From Cyclobacteriaceae bacterium (GTDB lineage: Bacteria > Bacteroidota > Bacteroidia > Cytophagales > Cyclobacteriaceae): a stretch of 43,773 nucleotides of DNA. The notes under the pieces are model-generated. The model worked only from the letters and a program-made list of their open reading frames with translations, did no database searches and was not told the DNA's origin. The stretch covers positions 1 through 43,773 of the forward strand of contig JAEUUD010000005.1 of NCBI GenBank assembly GCA_016787625.1. The letters run 5' to 3'. The translations under genes and the position numbers were made by a program. Positions 30,232 through 38,745 of the stretch are shown here, one piece after another. Each line of letters opens with the position of its first letter. Positions within the stretch are counted from its first letter, which is position 1.

Positions 30232-31422
30232 TCAGGGTGTATTAATCTCATTAAATCCTTCGGCGTGATCTGTCCAGCTCATCGGGTATTTACTGTCAAT
30301 GAAATCAGCTGCATCCGTCGTCAGGAATAGGGGTTTAAAAGTATCGAGCATCACCGCCAGTTCTTTTGTTTCTTTTGCACCAATACTCTTCTCTACCGTA
30401 CCGGGGTGTGGTCCGTGCGGCAGGCCACCGGGGTGCAGGGTGAATGACCCTCGCTCAATTCCTCTTCGGCTCATGAAATTTCCTTCAGCATAGTACAACA
30501 CTTCATCGCTGTCAATGTTGCTATGGTTGTAGGGAGCAGGTATCGCCAATGGATGGTAATCGAACAACCGCGGGACAAATGAACATATCACAAAATTGTG
30601 TCCTTCAAATGTCTGGTGCACCGGCGGCGGCTGGTGTATTCGGCCTGTAATCGGCTCAAATTCATGAACAGAAAATGCATATGGCCAAAGAAATCCATCC
30701 CATCCTACAATGTCGAGGGGGCTGTGGTCGTAGGTGTACTGATGCAGGTGACCCAATTTCTTGATCTTGACCAGGTACTCCCCTTTGGCGGTCTCGGTCA
30801 CCAATTCTTGTGGAGGTCTGATGTCGCGTTCGCAATACGGTGAGTGCTCCAGCAATTGCCCAAGCCTGTTTCGATACCGTCGTACGGTCTCCACGGGTGA
30901 TGCAGATTCTATAACAAGCAGCCGCAAGGGACCATCATTGAACTCAAGTTTGTAGATGACCGTCCTGGGGATTACCACATAGTCGCCCTGCCGAAATTCG
31001 ATCACGCCAAATTGTGAAATCAGTCTCCCTCCACCATCGTGAACAAAAAGCACTTCATCACCCTCGGCATTCTTGTAGAAGTAATTCATCTTTCGCTGGC
31101 GTGGTGTGCAAATGGCGAGAGAACAGTCGTTGTTCATGAGCAATACCTTGCGCGCCGACAGATAGTCTTCTCCTGTCTCACCAACCTTGGAGGTATTCAG
31201 GTGCGTTTGTCGCAGCCCATAATGCTCCAGTTTTTTCGGACCGTACGGTACAGGCTCACCCAGTGACCGGATGCGTGTTGGTGGATTGATATGATAAAGG
31301 ATGGAATAGATTCCCGAGAACCCTTCGGAGCTAACGACTTCTTCCTTGTAAAGAGACCCGTCGGGTTGCCTAAACTGTGTGTGTCTCTTGGGTGGGATCT
31401 TTCCTAAACGCTGATAGAACAT
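30232..31422 (-). CDS. hmgA: Homogentisate 1,2-dioxygenase
   Basis: This Fe(II) dioxygenase opens homogentisate to maleylacetoacetate in tyrosine/phenylalanine breakdown. 396 aa, a common length for Bacteroidota members and shorter than the human or Pseudomonas enzyme. Diagnostic stretches: DIVGWDGFLWPYAFSVHEFEPITGRIHQPPPVHQTFEGHNFVICSF, NHSNIDSDEVLYYAEGNF with the Glu/His iron ligands, and FTLHPGGLPHGPHPG with the C-terminal His. The other pathway enzymes (hydroxyphenylpyruvate dioxygenase, fumarylacetoacetase) are not in the window. A weak -7 box TAACTTCG (complement of 31449-31456) precedes it, with TTTG farther upstream. Confidence 0.94.
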   Translation of the reverse strand: MFYQRLGKIPPKRHTQFRQPDGSLYKEEVVSSEGFSGIYSILYHINPPTRIRSLGEPVPYGPKKLEHYGLRQTHLNTSKVGETGEDYLSARKVLLMNNDCSLAICTPRQRKMNYFYKNAEGDEVLFVHDGGGRLISQFGVIEFRQGDYVVIPRTVIYKLEFNDGPLRLLVIESASPVETVRRYRNRLGQLLEHSPYCERDIRPPQELVTETAKGEYLVKIKKLGHLHQYTYDHSPLDIVGWDGFLWPYAFSVHEFEPITGRIHQPPPVHQTFEGHNFVICSFVPRLFDYHPLAIPAPYNHSNIDSDEVLYYAEGNFMSRRGIERGSFTLHPGGLPHGPHPGTVEKSIGAKETKELAVMLDTFKPLFLTTDAADFIDSKYPMSWTDHAEGFNEINTP

Positions 31423-31497
31423 AACCTTGGATCCGCTTTATGCGAAGCCGAAGTTAGAAAATTCCAGGTACTCAAACTCCCGGATTTCCCGGCCTAC

Positions 31498-33120
31498 CTA
31501 CAATTTGCTGCGATGGAGATCAGGTATCCGGTCAAAAAGCTTGACGGCCTGCTGAAGGACTTCATTCGTCTCATTAAAAATGGGATAGAAGCCATCGTTT
31601 TTCCATATCCTCCTCGCGATTTGCGCCTTCACATTCACCTGAAAGGCTTGCTTATGTCTTTTGAGGTCGGCCAGATCAGGGGTCACCTTGTTTCCTTTGC
31701 CCACCTTCACAAGGTCATCCAGCATGGCGTCGGTGACCGTAAAATTCTTGAGGTACTGTTCGTAACCAGCCTTGATCAGCCTGTCCTTGTTCACTCCAGC
31801 ATAATTGAAAGTGTATTCCTGAACAGAATTGCTGATGTAAAGCTCATTGAGATAACGGCTGTTCTGTGTTGTGTCCAGAGGCACAAAATAATCGGGCATG
31901 ATGCCTCCGCCGCCATAAACAGACCTGCCATTGGCCGTTTCATAGCGGAGCGAATCACTAAACTTGATGGAATCAGCGTGAAAAAATTCTCCATGACGGA
32001 AACGCCTGGTGATGTCGCTAGAGTACTCCTCCCCGTCACCATAAGGTTTTTGAATGGATCGTCCACTTGGGGTGTAATACCTCGAGATGGTCAGACGCAA
32101 TTCCGATCCATCGCTCAAATCAAATCCCGTTTGCACGAGCCCCTTGCCGAACGACCTTCTGCCCACAACCAATGCGCGGTCATTGTCCTGAAGGGCTCCG
32201 GCGACAATCTCAGACGCAGACGCACTTCCTTCATTGACAAGCACAATCATGTCTCCTTGCTCAAAATCACCTTTTGATGTTGACATGGCATCAGAGTCAT
32301 ATTTTTTGTCCTTGCCCTTAGTGAAAACAATTTTCTTTCCTTCTGATAAGCATTCATCCACCAGGTCAATCGCTTGATTCATGTAACCTCCCGGGTTTCC
32401 CTGAAGATCAAGAATCAGTTTTTTCATTCCCTGTTTCTTGAGGTCGCCCATCGCCGTTTGAAACTCTTCGAAGGTCGTTGCAGAAAAGCGATTGATCTTG
32501 ATATATCCTATCTCCGGATCGATCATATACGCAACGTCAACTGAAACCTGGGGAATCTTGTCACGGATGATGGTGAATTCCATAGGGTTCTTTTCATTCT
32601 TCCTGACAACCTGCAGAACGGCTGTCGTGCCTTTAGGGCCCTTCAGCAACTTCATCACCTGAGAATTGGTAAGCCCCGTTCCGGCCACCACCTTATCCCC
32701 TATCTTGACAATCTTGTCACCTGACCGAAGTCCCACAGCTTCAGAGGGTCCTCCACTCAGGGCAGATACGACGACAAGGGTGTCATGAAAAATGTTAAAC
32801 TCAATGCCTATACCTTCAAAGTTACCCTGCAGGTTTTCATTGACCTCTGTTCGTTCACTGATAGGAATGTAGGTGGAGTGAGGGTCAAGTTTTTCAAGCA
32901 TGTGCTCGATTGCATCGTCGACCAGTTTCTGTGTCTGGAGTGTGTCAACATATTCTTCTCTAATGAGGCCAAGGACCTCCCGGAATTTTTGAATGTCTCC
33001 TCCCTGATTGCCAGCTATTGGCTTCGAGTCAAACCCGGAGCCAATGAGTACACCGGCCGCCAGGCCGATACCAAGGACAAGGGGAAGAGCTATTTGACGT
33101 GGTGTATTATTGATTTCCAT
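31498..33120 (-). CDS. S41 family C-terminal processing peptidase (Prc/CtpA)
   Basis: 540 aa from the ATG at 33120 (MEINNTPRQIALPLVLGIGLAAGVLIGS), which starts with a signal anchor; the frame is open 29 codons farther but that part contains the promoter region. Layout: N-terminal helical region, PDZ domain (about 90-175: LQGNFEGIGIEFN, GLRSGDKIVKIGDKVV), and protease core with the Ser-Lys dyad S301 (NEGSASASEIVAGAL) and K326 (RSFGKGLVQ). A C-terminal helical extension follows. It likely acts in the periplasm on protein C-termini. It is divergent from ruvX; a near-consensus CATCTTTG lies at 33148-33155 (minus). Confidence 0.94.
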   Translation of the reverse strand: MEINNTPRQIALPLVLGIGLAAGVLIGSGFDSKPIAGNQGGDIQKFREVLGLIREEYVDTLQTQKLVDDAIEHMLEKLDPHSTYIPISERTEVNENLQGNFEGIGIEFNIFHDTLVVVSALSGGPSEAVGLRSGDKIVKIGDKVVAGTGLTNSQVMKLLKGPKGTTAVLQVVRKNEKNPMEFTIIRDKIPQVSVDVAYMIDPEIGYIKINRFSATTFEEFQTAMGDLKKQGMKKLILDLQGNPGGYMNQAIDLVDECLSEGKKIVFTKGKDKKYDSDAMSTSKGDFEQGDMIVLVNEGSASASEIVAGALQDNDRALVVGRRSFGKGLVQTGFDLSDGSELRLTISRYYTPSGRSIQKPYGDGEEYSSDITRRFRHGEFFHADSIKFSDSLRYETANGRSVYGGGGIMPDYFVPLDTTQNSRYLNELYISNSVQEYTFNYAGVNKDRLIKAGYEQYLKNFTVTDAMLDDLVKVGKGNKVTPDLADLKRHKQAFQVNVKAQIARRIWKNDGFYPIFNETNEVLQQAVKLFDRIPDLHRSKL

Positions 33121-33147
33121 AAAGCGTATCCGTTCTACCTGAAACGA

Positions 33148-33155
33148 CAAAGATG
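33148..33155 (-). promoter_or_regulatory. Candidate -7 box (CATCTTTG) of the S41 protease gene
   Basis: One mismatch to TAnnTTTG, 27 nt upstream of the chosen ATG at 33120. A second one-mismatch box, GAACTTTG, lies just beyond it. Supports the shorter start. Confidence 0.35.
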
Positions 33156-33217
33156 GAGCAAAGTTCACATACCCCGAAACCACTCCTGAAAGCCTGTCAA
33201 AACCCATTAGTCCCGAT

Positions 33218-33225
33218 TATCTTTG
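33218..33225 (+). promoter_or_regulatory. Predicted -7 box (TATCTTTG) of ruvX
   Basis: Perfect TAnnTTTG ending 14 nt before the ATG at 33240. It makes the longer in-frame ORF from 33153 very unlikely as the true start. Confidence 0.6.
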
Positions 33226-33239
33226 CCGACAGTAACCGC

Positions 33240-33653
33240 ATGAGCAGAATACTGGCCATCGACTATGGAATGAAGCGTACGGGGTTGGCTGTCACCGATC
33301 CGCTCAGGATCATTGCCACAGCGCTCGAAACGGTTGAAACGGAGAAGCTCATTTCATTCCTGAAGGCATACATGGAGAAAGAGCTGGTTGGCCAGCTCGT
33401 TCTGGGGATGCCAAAAAACCTCAACAACCAGGACACAGACGCAACGCCACATGTTCGCAAACTTGAAGAACAACTGCGGAACAAATTCCCTGGCATTCCA
33501 TTGGCTTTGGTGGATGAACGTTTCACCAGTTCGATGGCCAAACAAGCGATGCTGGATGGCGGTATGAAAAAGAAAGACAGACGTATCAAGGGAAATGTCG
33601 ACAAAGTCAGTGCAACCCTCATCCTTCAGTCTTATCTCTCCTCTGCGAAATAG
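33240..33653 (+). CDS. ruvX: Holliday junction resolvase RuvX (YqgF)
   Basis: 137 aa from the ATG at 33240, chosen from the promoter position and because MSRILAIDYGMKRTGLAVTDP is the standard N-terminus. The RNase H-like fold shows D at LAIDYG, E/D in LVDERFTS and the typical QLVLGMPKNLNNQDTDATPHV loop. YqgF proteins are thought to process pre-16S rRNA 5' ends and/or resolve Holliday junctions; which activity holds here is not decidable from sequence. It precedes def by 39 nt, but def has its own promoter box. Confidence 0.93.
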   Translation: MSRILAIDYGMKRTGLAVTDPLRIIATALETVETEKLISFLKAYMEKELVGQLVLGMPKNLNNQDTDATPHVRKLEEQLRNKFPGIPLALVDERFTSSMAKQAMLDGGMKKKDRRIKGNVDKVSATLILQSYLSSAK

Positions 33654-33665
33654 TCGATGATTCTT

Positions 33666-33673
33666 TAACTTTG
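33666..33673 (+). promoter_or_regulatory. Predicted -7 box (TAACTTTG) of def
   Basis: Perfect TAnnTTTG, 19 nt before the def ATG. A TCTG at 33642-33645 is one mismatch from the -33 TTTG, with a 20-nt spacer. Confidence 0.55.
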
Positions 33674-33692
33674 CGGCTATTAGCGCGATCTG

Positions 33693-34253
33693 ATGGTTTA
33701 TCCAATTGTTGTTTACGGTGACCCGATACTTAGAAAGCGGGCCAAGGAGTTGAAGAAAGATTCTATCGACCTGCCTGCATTTGTACAGGACATGTATGAG
33801 ACGATGTATGCTGCACATGGTATCGGGCTTGCAGCGCCTCAAATTGGCAAGAGTATCCGGGTCTTTGTGGTGGATGGCACGACGCTGGAAGAAGAAAAGG
33901 AGGACATGAGCGGATTCAAGAAGGCGTTCATCAACCCGGAGATCCTGGATGAAGCCGGTAATGTGTGGCCTTTTGAAGAAGGCTGTCTGAGTATTCCCAA
34001 TATCCGTGAACAGGTTTCGCGGCCAGCGAAAGTCAAAATCCGCTATTATGACGAGTTGTGGAATAAAAAAGAAGAGGAATACGACGGCATCAAAGCCCGG
34101 ATCATTCAGCATGAATACGACCACCTTGACGGGAAGCTCTTTATTGACTACTTGTCTCCGCTCAAGAAAAGAATGCTGAAAGGAAAATTAACAGACATCA
34201 GCAAAGGAGACGTTGATACGGAGTATCGCATCTCAGCTCCATTGAAGAAATAA
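33693..34253 (+). CDS. def: Peptide deformylase
   Basis: This metalloenzyme removes the N-terminal formyl group from nascent proteins. 186 aa with all three motifs: GIGLAAPQ (43-50), EGCLS (96-100, metal ligand C98) and HEYDH (140-144, ligands H140 and H144, catalytic E141). An insertion between motifs 1 and 2 (DGTTLEEEKEDMSGFKKA) is seen in Bacteroidota PDFs. It lies downstream of ruvX with its own promoter box. The stop codon directly abuts that of the convergent ferredoxin gene. Confidence 0.97.
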   Translation: MVYPIVVYGDPILRKRAKELKKDSIDLPAFVQDMYETMYAAHGIGLAAPQIGKSIRVFVVDGTTLEEEKEDMSGFKKAFINPEILDEAGNVWPFEEGCLSIPNIREQVSRPAKVKIRYYDELWNKKEEEYDGIKARIIQHEYDHLDGKLFIDYLSPLKKRMLKGKLTDISKGDVDTEYRISAPLKK

Positions 34254-34580
34254 TCAGGGGGTGTAGGTCACGTGCGGCAGTTTGGAATCTTCCGGCACGC
34301 GAATAACCAGATCTTCAACAATTCTTACCTGGCATGCCAGTCGTTCATTGGCGCGTAAAAGTCCCTGATCGCTGTACTTCTTTTCGGCTGGTGAAAGTCG
34401 GCCAAGTGATTCCCCGCCTTTGAGAACAATCATTCTGCAGGACGTGCACCTGCCCTTGCCTCCGCATGATTGCATCCAGTCGACAAAATGGGCCTGGAAT
34501 TGCTGTAGCGCCGACTTATTCAAATCGGTCAGCGCTAACTCTTTTTGTCCAAGGTTTTCTATGACTATCTTTACCATCAT
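34254..34580 (-). CDS. 2Fe-2S ferredoxin (plant/adrenodoxin-like fold)
   Basis: 108 aa; the second Met (MVK) is an equally good start. The cluster ligands are C39, C45, C48 (SCGGKGRCTSC) and C83 (RLACQV), a C-x5-C-x2-C-x34-C pattern of the fdx/plant-type family. The surrounding RCTSCRMIVLKGG and LACQVRIVEDLVIRVP are typical of Bacteroidota stand-alone ferredoxins. The redox partner is unknown; it is not next to an isc or oxidoreductase gene. Its 5' end is divergent from the 343-aa hypothetical protein with only 27 nt between the starts. Confidence 0.92.
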   Translation of the reverse strand: MMVKIVIENLGQKELALTDLNKSALQQFQAHFVDWMQSCGGKGRCTSCRMIVLKGGESLGRLSPAEKKYSDQGLLRANERLACQVRIVEDLVIRVPEDSKLPHVTYTP

Positions 34581-34607
34581 TCGAAAAAATACAAGCGCCT
34601 CTTCGTC

Positions 34608-35639
34608 ATGGATGAAAAAATCAGCTTAAAAGCACTTGAAGATTACAGTGACGACTACTCCTCGAAGGTAACAGCTTCTTTTTTCTCTGCGAAAGAAAAG
34701 ATAACGGGGCCTGAAATTCTTGCCCTGTGCGATATTCAGCAAATCAACCTGTTTGTCATCCGCGAACTCCTCCAGGCGTGGAAACTTGAAAGTCAAAAAC
34801 TTCATAGCCCCTATTTCGACTACACAGCGCCCAAGGTGGCCGAAGCGCTGACTTTGTTTCAGAACCAGCTTTCAAATTCCATTTCAATTTCACGGGAAAA
34901 CTTTCAACCCCTCCTGAAAAAAGCCGTGTCCAGCACGCTGTTCCTGATTTTGGATCCTTATGATTTCTATTCAGAAACACTTGACACTCAGGGAAACCAA
35001 TTGAAAATCGAAGACCTTCGCAATCACGTTAAGTATATACGCATCAACCGTACACCACTGGAGAAGCTCCTTCAGGAGCTGGAAGCAAAAAAACTTCAAA
35101 CGCTTGGCGGCAACGAAGCCTTTGCGTCACTCGATCACATCCTGGAAGAGGTCAATTTCACTCCCGAGGATATTGATGATTACGTAACCAGGTTCTCCAA
35201 AATCGTTCCGCTTCAGGTGGAAAAATTATATGAGCATAAAGCGCAACCGACGCCTCCCAAGGTTCATGCTGAACAACCAAAACAGGAAGTAAAAAAAGCG
35301 GTTGTGCAAACCCCGGCACAGCCAGAACCCGAAAAGAAATCGCCTCCACCGCAGGTGCCTTTATACGATCAACAGCCGGGTAAGGGCTCCACACTGGCCG
35401 AGAATTTTCAAAAAACGAAGAAGATCAAAGACGTGCTGACGATCAATCAGAAATTCATGTTTACCAAGATCCTCTTTAACGGAGATTTTGAATTGTTTTC
35501 GGCAGCCATTGAACGCCTTGATGAACTCGACAGCCTGACACAGGCCAAAACATTTCTTAGCAATAATTACGGTGAATGGAATCCTGAGAGTGAAGAATAT
35601 CAGGAGTTCATGGAGGTGGTGGAACGGCGCTTTGCGTAA
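34608..35639 (+). CDS. Conserved Bacteroidota-type protein of unknown function, 343 aa, three-part architecture
   Basis: I do not recognise a named function. The ATG at 34608 is preferred over the TTG at 34545, which would overlap the ferredoxin start. N-terminal part (about 1-208): acidic, helical, no signal peptide or TM. Linker (about 209-265): rich in Pro, Gln, Lys and Glu (QPTPPKVHAEQPKQE, PEPEKKSPPPQVP), likely flexible. C-terminal part (about 275-343: TINQKFMFTKILFNGDFELFSAAIERLDEL, then EYQEFMEVVERRF): a compact helical module that resembles C-terminal domains I recall in other Bacteroidota hypothetical proteins. Likely cytosolic and a scaffold or interaction protein. It converges on rodA with an 8-nt gap. 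Confidence 0.8.
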   Translation: MDEKISLKALEDYSDDYSSKVTASFFSAKEKITGPEILALCDIQQINLFVIRELLQAWKLESQKLHSPYFDYTAPKVAEALTLFQNQLSNSISISRENFQPLLKKAVSSTLFLILDPYDFYSETLDTQGNQLKIEDLRNHVKYIRINRTPLEKLLQELEAKKLQTLGGNEAFASLDHILEEVNFTPEDIDDYVTRFSKIVPLQVEKLYEHKAQPTPPKVHAEQPKQEVKKAVVQTPAQPEPEKKSPPPQVPLYDQQPGKGSTLAENFQKTKKIKDVLTINQKFMFTKILFNGDFELFSAAIERLDELDSLTQAKTFLSNNYGEWNPESEEYQEFMEVVERRFA

Positions 35640-35647
35640 TGCCCTGC

Positions 35648-36922
35648 TTATACCCGCTGCAACAATTGGCCGCGGTGAGCATCAATCTTTAGCAGAATAA
35701 AGAGAAGAATGGTAAATCCCCAAAGGGAAGAGCCTCCATAACTGAAAAATGGCAGGGGAATTCCGATAACAGGGAAAAGGCCAATGGTCATCCCGATGTT
35801 AACGGCGAAGTGGAAAAAGAAAATTGATCCTACGCCATAAGCATAAACCCGGGCAAAACGATTCTTCTGTCGCTCTGCCAGGTAGATGATCCGGAGCAGC
35901 AGGGTGGTGAATAATGCAATGATGGCCACACTCCCTAGCCAACCCTCCTCTTCTCCGATGGTACAGAAAATAAAATCCGTACTCTGCTCGGGAACAAAAT
36001 CAAATTTTGTTTGTGTACCCTGAAGAAATCCTTTGCCTGAGATACCTCCGCTACCGATCGCAATTTTACTTTGCGTCACATTCCATCCATAGCCAAGTGG
36101 ATCAGCGTCAGGATTGATAAGTGCCTTGATCCGGTTCTGCTGGTGTGGCTTCAGAACATCGGTGATGACATAGTCAACGCTTTCAATCACCCCCATAACC
36201 AGAATCGCACCGAGGGTGAGTAAGACCATTCGCTTCACTTTCTTTTTTCCGAAAGCGATGAGCATCACGAGCGCGATTGCTATGGCGCCATGGAGGTACC
36301 ATTGGTTGGGCACCAGTAAGGTGAGAATGAAGATGGCTGCCGCACAGAAGCCAACGATCATCAGGAAAGGCGACATTCCTTCACGGAAAAAGACAACCAT
36401 AAAACAACTGAACACCATGGCTGTGCCAGCATCCCGCTGCAGCAAAATCAACATCATGGGAGCACCAATGATGGCAAAAAGCACCGCCTGGTTGCGGAGG
36501 TTGTCCATCCTAAAACCAACGGAACCGATATACTTTGCAACAGCAAGGGCCGTGGCAAATTTGGCAAGTTCAGATGGCTGACCGCCGAAAGATCCGATGC
36601 CGATCCAAGCCTTGTTGCCTCCAACTTCCTTTCCAATAAATGGAATGGCCAGCAAAGCCAGGAGGATCACGCCGTAGATGATGTAGGCAAAGGCATCATA
36701 GAACCGCATATCCAAAATGACGATGCCGAAAATGATCACAACAGAAGCCGCGATGAACATCAGCTGTCTTCCTGAGTTGAGGGACAAGGTGAAAATGGAA
36801 TGACCCACATTCTCATCGTAGCCCACCGCGTAGATGTTGAGCCAACCGAGAAACACCATAGCCGCATAAAGGCCAATGGTTGTCCAGTCAAGACTTCCCG
36901 ATATGTTGTCTTCGCGCATCAA
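35648..36922 (-). CDS. rodA: Rod shape-determining protein RodA (SEDS peptidoglycan glycosyltransferase)
   Basis: RodA polymerises lipid II into glycan strands for side-wall growth. 424 aa with about ten membrane helices. SEDS hallmarks: GGNKAWIGIGSFGGQPSELAKFATALAVAKYI in the middle and QSTDFIFCTIGEEEGWLGS plus IPLPFFSYGGSSLWGFTILLFIL at the C-terminal end. It overlaps the mrdA stop by 4 nt and is the last gene of the mre operon, pairing with the transpeptidase PBP2. About 60 extra residues compared with E. coli RodA lie in a loop around GKKKVKRMVLLTLGA. Confidence 0.95.
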   Translation of the reverse strand: MMREDNISGSLDWTTIGLYAAMVFLGWLNIYAVGYDENVGHSIFTLSLNSGRQLMFIAASVVIIFGIVILDMRFYDAFAYIIYGVILLALLAIPFIGKEVGGNKAWIGIGSFGGQPSELAKFATALAVAKYIGSVGFRMDNLRNQAVLFAIIGAPMMLILLQRDAGTAMVFSCFMVVFFREGMSPFLMIVGFCAAAIFILTLLVPNQWYLHGAIAIALVMLIAFGKKKVKRMVLLTLGAILVMGVIESVDYVITDVLKPHQQNRIKALINPDADPLGYGWNVTQSKIAIGSGGISGKGFLQGTQTKFDFVPEQSTDFIFCTIGEEEGWLGSVAIIALFTTLLLRIIYLAERQKNRFARVYAYGVGSIFFFHFAVNIGMTIGLFPVIGIPLPFFSYGGSSLWGFTILLFILLKIDAHRGQLLQRV

Positions 36923-38745
36923 TTTTTTACATCCTCAAAATTTCCAATCAACACGTATTGCTCAATCCAGGGCCGCTTGGTTTGTCCGAACAGGTACTTT
37001 TCAATCATTAACGAAGCGATGGAAGCGGCCGCTCGTCCGCCCTGGCCAGCATCCTCTACGTACACAGAAATAGCAATCCTTGGATTCTCCCGTGGCGCAA
37101 AGGCAATGAACACACTGTGATCAAACAGCGGAGGGTTGTTCTCCACCGTTCCGGTTTTTCCGCAAACAACAACATCAGCCAATCTTGCCCGGTACTGACC
37201 TGTGCCCGCCTCCACGACTTCCTGCATGGCATCTGCCGCGATTCTGAAATAGGCGGAATCGATCGTTGTGTAGTGTTTTTCAAGATACTGATCGAGCGGC
37301 TTCTTGTCGTCACCAATTGCCTTGACCAGGTGAGGTGTGTAATAATATCCTTTGTTGGCAACCGTCGCTGCAAAATTCGCCATTTGAATGGGCACAACGA
37401 GGTTTTCACCTTCACCAATCGCCAGTGAGTATATATTCGAGAACTTCCACGGCTTTCCACGGTATGCACCGTCATAATAGGTCGGTGAAGGTATTAGTCC
37501 ACTTTTTTCATTCGGGAGGTCTATACCCAGCGGCTTACCAAATCCAAAGCTCATGATGTGATGATTCCATTCTTCCAGTCCGATGCGTGTGTCCTGGTAA
37601 GGATCATTCACCTTTCCTTTGTTCAACATCCTGCGAAGAACGCTATGGAAATAAGGATTGCAGGAATTGGCAATGGCTCCACGAAGGTCTTCGTTAGAAT
37701 GAGCACCATGACACATGATGATCGTTCGGTCGCACCGAATTCGTGTATCGGGGGTGATCACACCCTCCTGAAGAGCGGTCATCGCCTGGGCGATCTTGAA
37801 TATAGAACCTGGCCGGTATTGAGCCATCAACGGTCTGTTGAACAACGGCTTATTGGAGTCACTGCTGATCAGTCGGAAATTGGAACTGTATTCACGACCT
37901 GTCAGCAGGTTGGGATCATAGGACGGGCCTGAAACCAGAGCCATTATTTCTCCAGTTGCAGGCTCAAGGGCCACAATGCTCCCGGCCTTACCCCTCATGA
38001 GAAACTCTCCATATAACTGCAGGTTAAGGTCAATGCCGGTGACCAAATCCTGGCCCGGAATGGAAAGTGTGTCATATTTTCCATTCTCAACCGATCCCTG
38101 GATGATGCCCTTCACGTTTCTCAACTTGAAGCGTGTCCCGCGCGTACCACGCAGTTGCTCTTCATAAAACGCCTCAATGCCGCTCTGCCCGATGTAGTCG
38201 CCTTGCTTGTAAATCCTGGTCTTGTCGTCTTCCAGCTGGCGTTTGCTGATTTCACTTACGTAACCAAGCGCATTTGCCAGAGCCGGTGAAGTGTACGCAC
38301 GGGTTGTTCGCGCCAGCACATAGAATCCAGGAAATTCATCGAGGTAGTCCTGTATCCTGGCAAAATCGATCGTGGACAGCTGATCAAGAAACAATGTCGG
38401 CTTGTAGGGAGAAAATTCCTTTCGCGCTTTCATTTCCTTAAAGCGCTTTCGCAGGTCTTCGGGCGACATCGCAAAGACCTTGCAGAATTTTACAGAATCA
38501 AAATTCTTCACGTCTTTCAACAGCACTTCAAGCTTGTACTCAGGCGTGTTGTAAACGATCAGTTTACCATTCCTGTCTGTGATCAGACCCCTGACAGGAT
38601 ATTCAGGCTGCCGGAGAATGGCATTGCTGTCTGCCAGTTGAGCATAACGTGTGTCGATAATCTGAATAAAGAACAGCTTGACCAGGAAGATGATCCCGGT
38701 AACAACTATGATCAACTGAAAAAGTTCTTTTCTTCCCTCGTTCAT
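36919..38745 (-). CDS. mrdA: Penicillin-binding protein 2 (class B, rod-system transpeptidase)
   Basis: 608 aa. One N-terminal anchor helix (about 9-30) is followed by a PBP dimer domain (about 45-220) and a transpeptidase domain. The active-site motifs are S314-I-F-K317 (YRPGSIFKIAQ), S361-C-N363 (ANSCNPYF) and K530-T-G (VVCGKTGTVEN). The loop between motifs 1 and 2 has CDRTIIMCHGAHSNED, where the Cys/His residues are reminiscent of a PBP2-type metal site. It cross-links side-wall peptidoglycan together with RodA. It overlaps mreD by 4 nt and rodA by 4 nt, so the three are translationally coupled. Confidence 0.95.
   Translation of the reverse strand: MNEGRKELFQLIIVVTGIIFLVKLFFIQIIDTRYAQLADSNAILRQPEYPVRGLITDRNGKLIVYNTPEYKLEVLLKDVKNFDSVKFCKVFAMSPEDLRKRFKEMKARKEFSPYKPTLFLDQLSTIDFARIQDYLDEFPGFYVLARTTRAYTSPALANALGYVSEISKRQLEDDKTRIYKQGDYIGQSGIEAFYEEQLRGTRGTRFKLRNVKGIIQGSVENGKYDTLSIPGQDLVTGIDLNLQLYGEFLMRGKAGSIVALEPATGEIMALVSGPSYDPNLLTGREYSSNFRLISSDSNKPLFNRPLMAQYRPGSIFKIAQAMTALQEGVITPDTRIRCDRTIIMCHGAHSNEDLRGAIANSCNPYFHSVLRRMLNKGKVNDPYQDTRIGLEEWNHHIMSFGFGKPLGIDLPNEKSGLIPSPTYYDGAYRGKPWKFSNIYSLAIGEGENLVVPIQMANFAATVANKGYYYTPHLVKAIGDDKKPLDQYLEKHYTTIDSAYFRIAADAMQEVVEAGTGQYRARLADVVVCGKTGTVENNPPLFDHSVFIAFAPRENPRIAISVYVEDAGQGGRAAASIASLMIEKYLFGQTKRPWIEQYVLIGNFEDVKN

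Noticed and set aside
31513-32277. 254-codon ORF on the plus strand
   Set aside because: Antisense to the S41 protease core, including its PDZ/protease motifs. No start signal or domain.
33354-34124. 256-codon ORF on the minus strand
   Set aside because: Antisense to both ruvX and def, which have clear motifs and promoter boxes.
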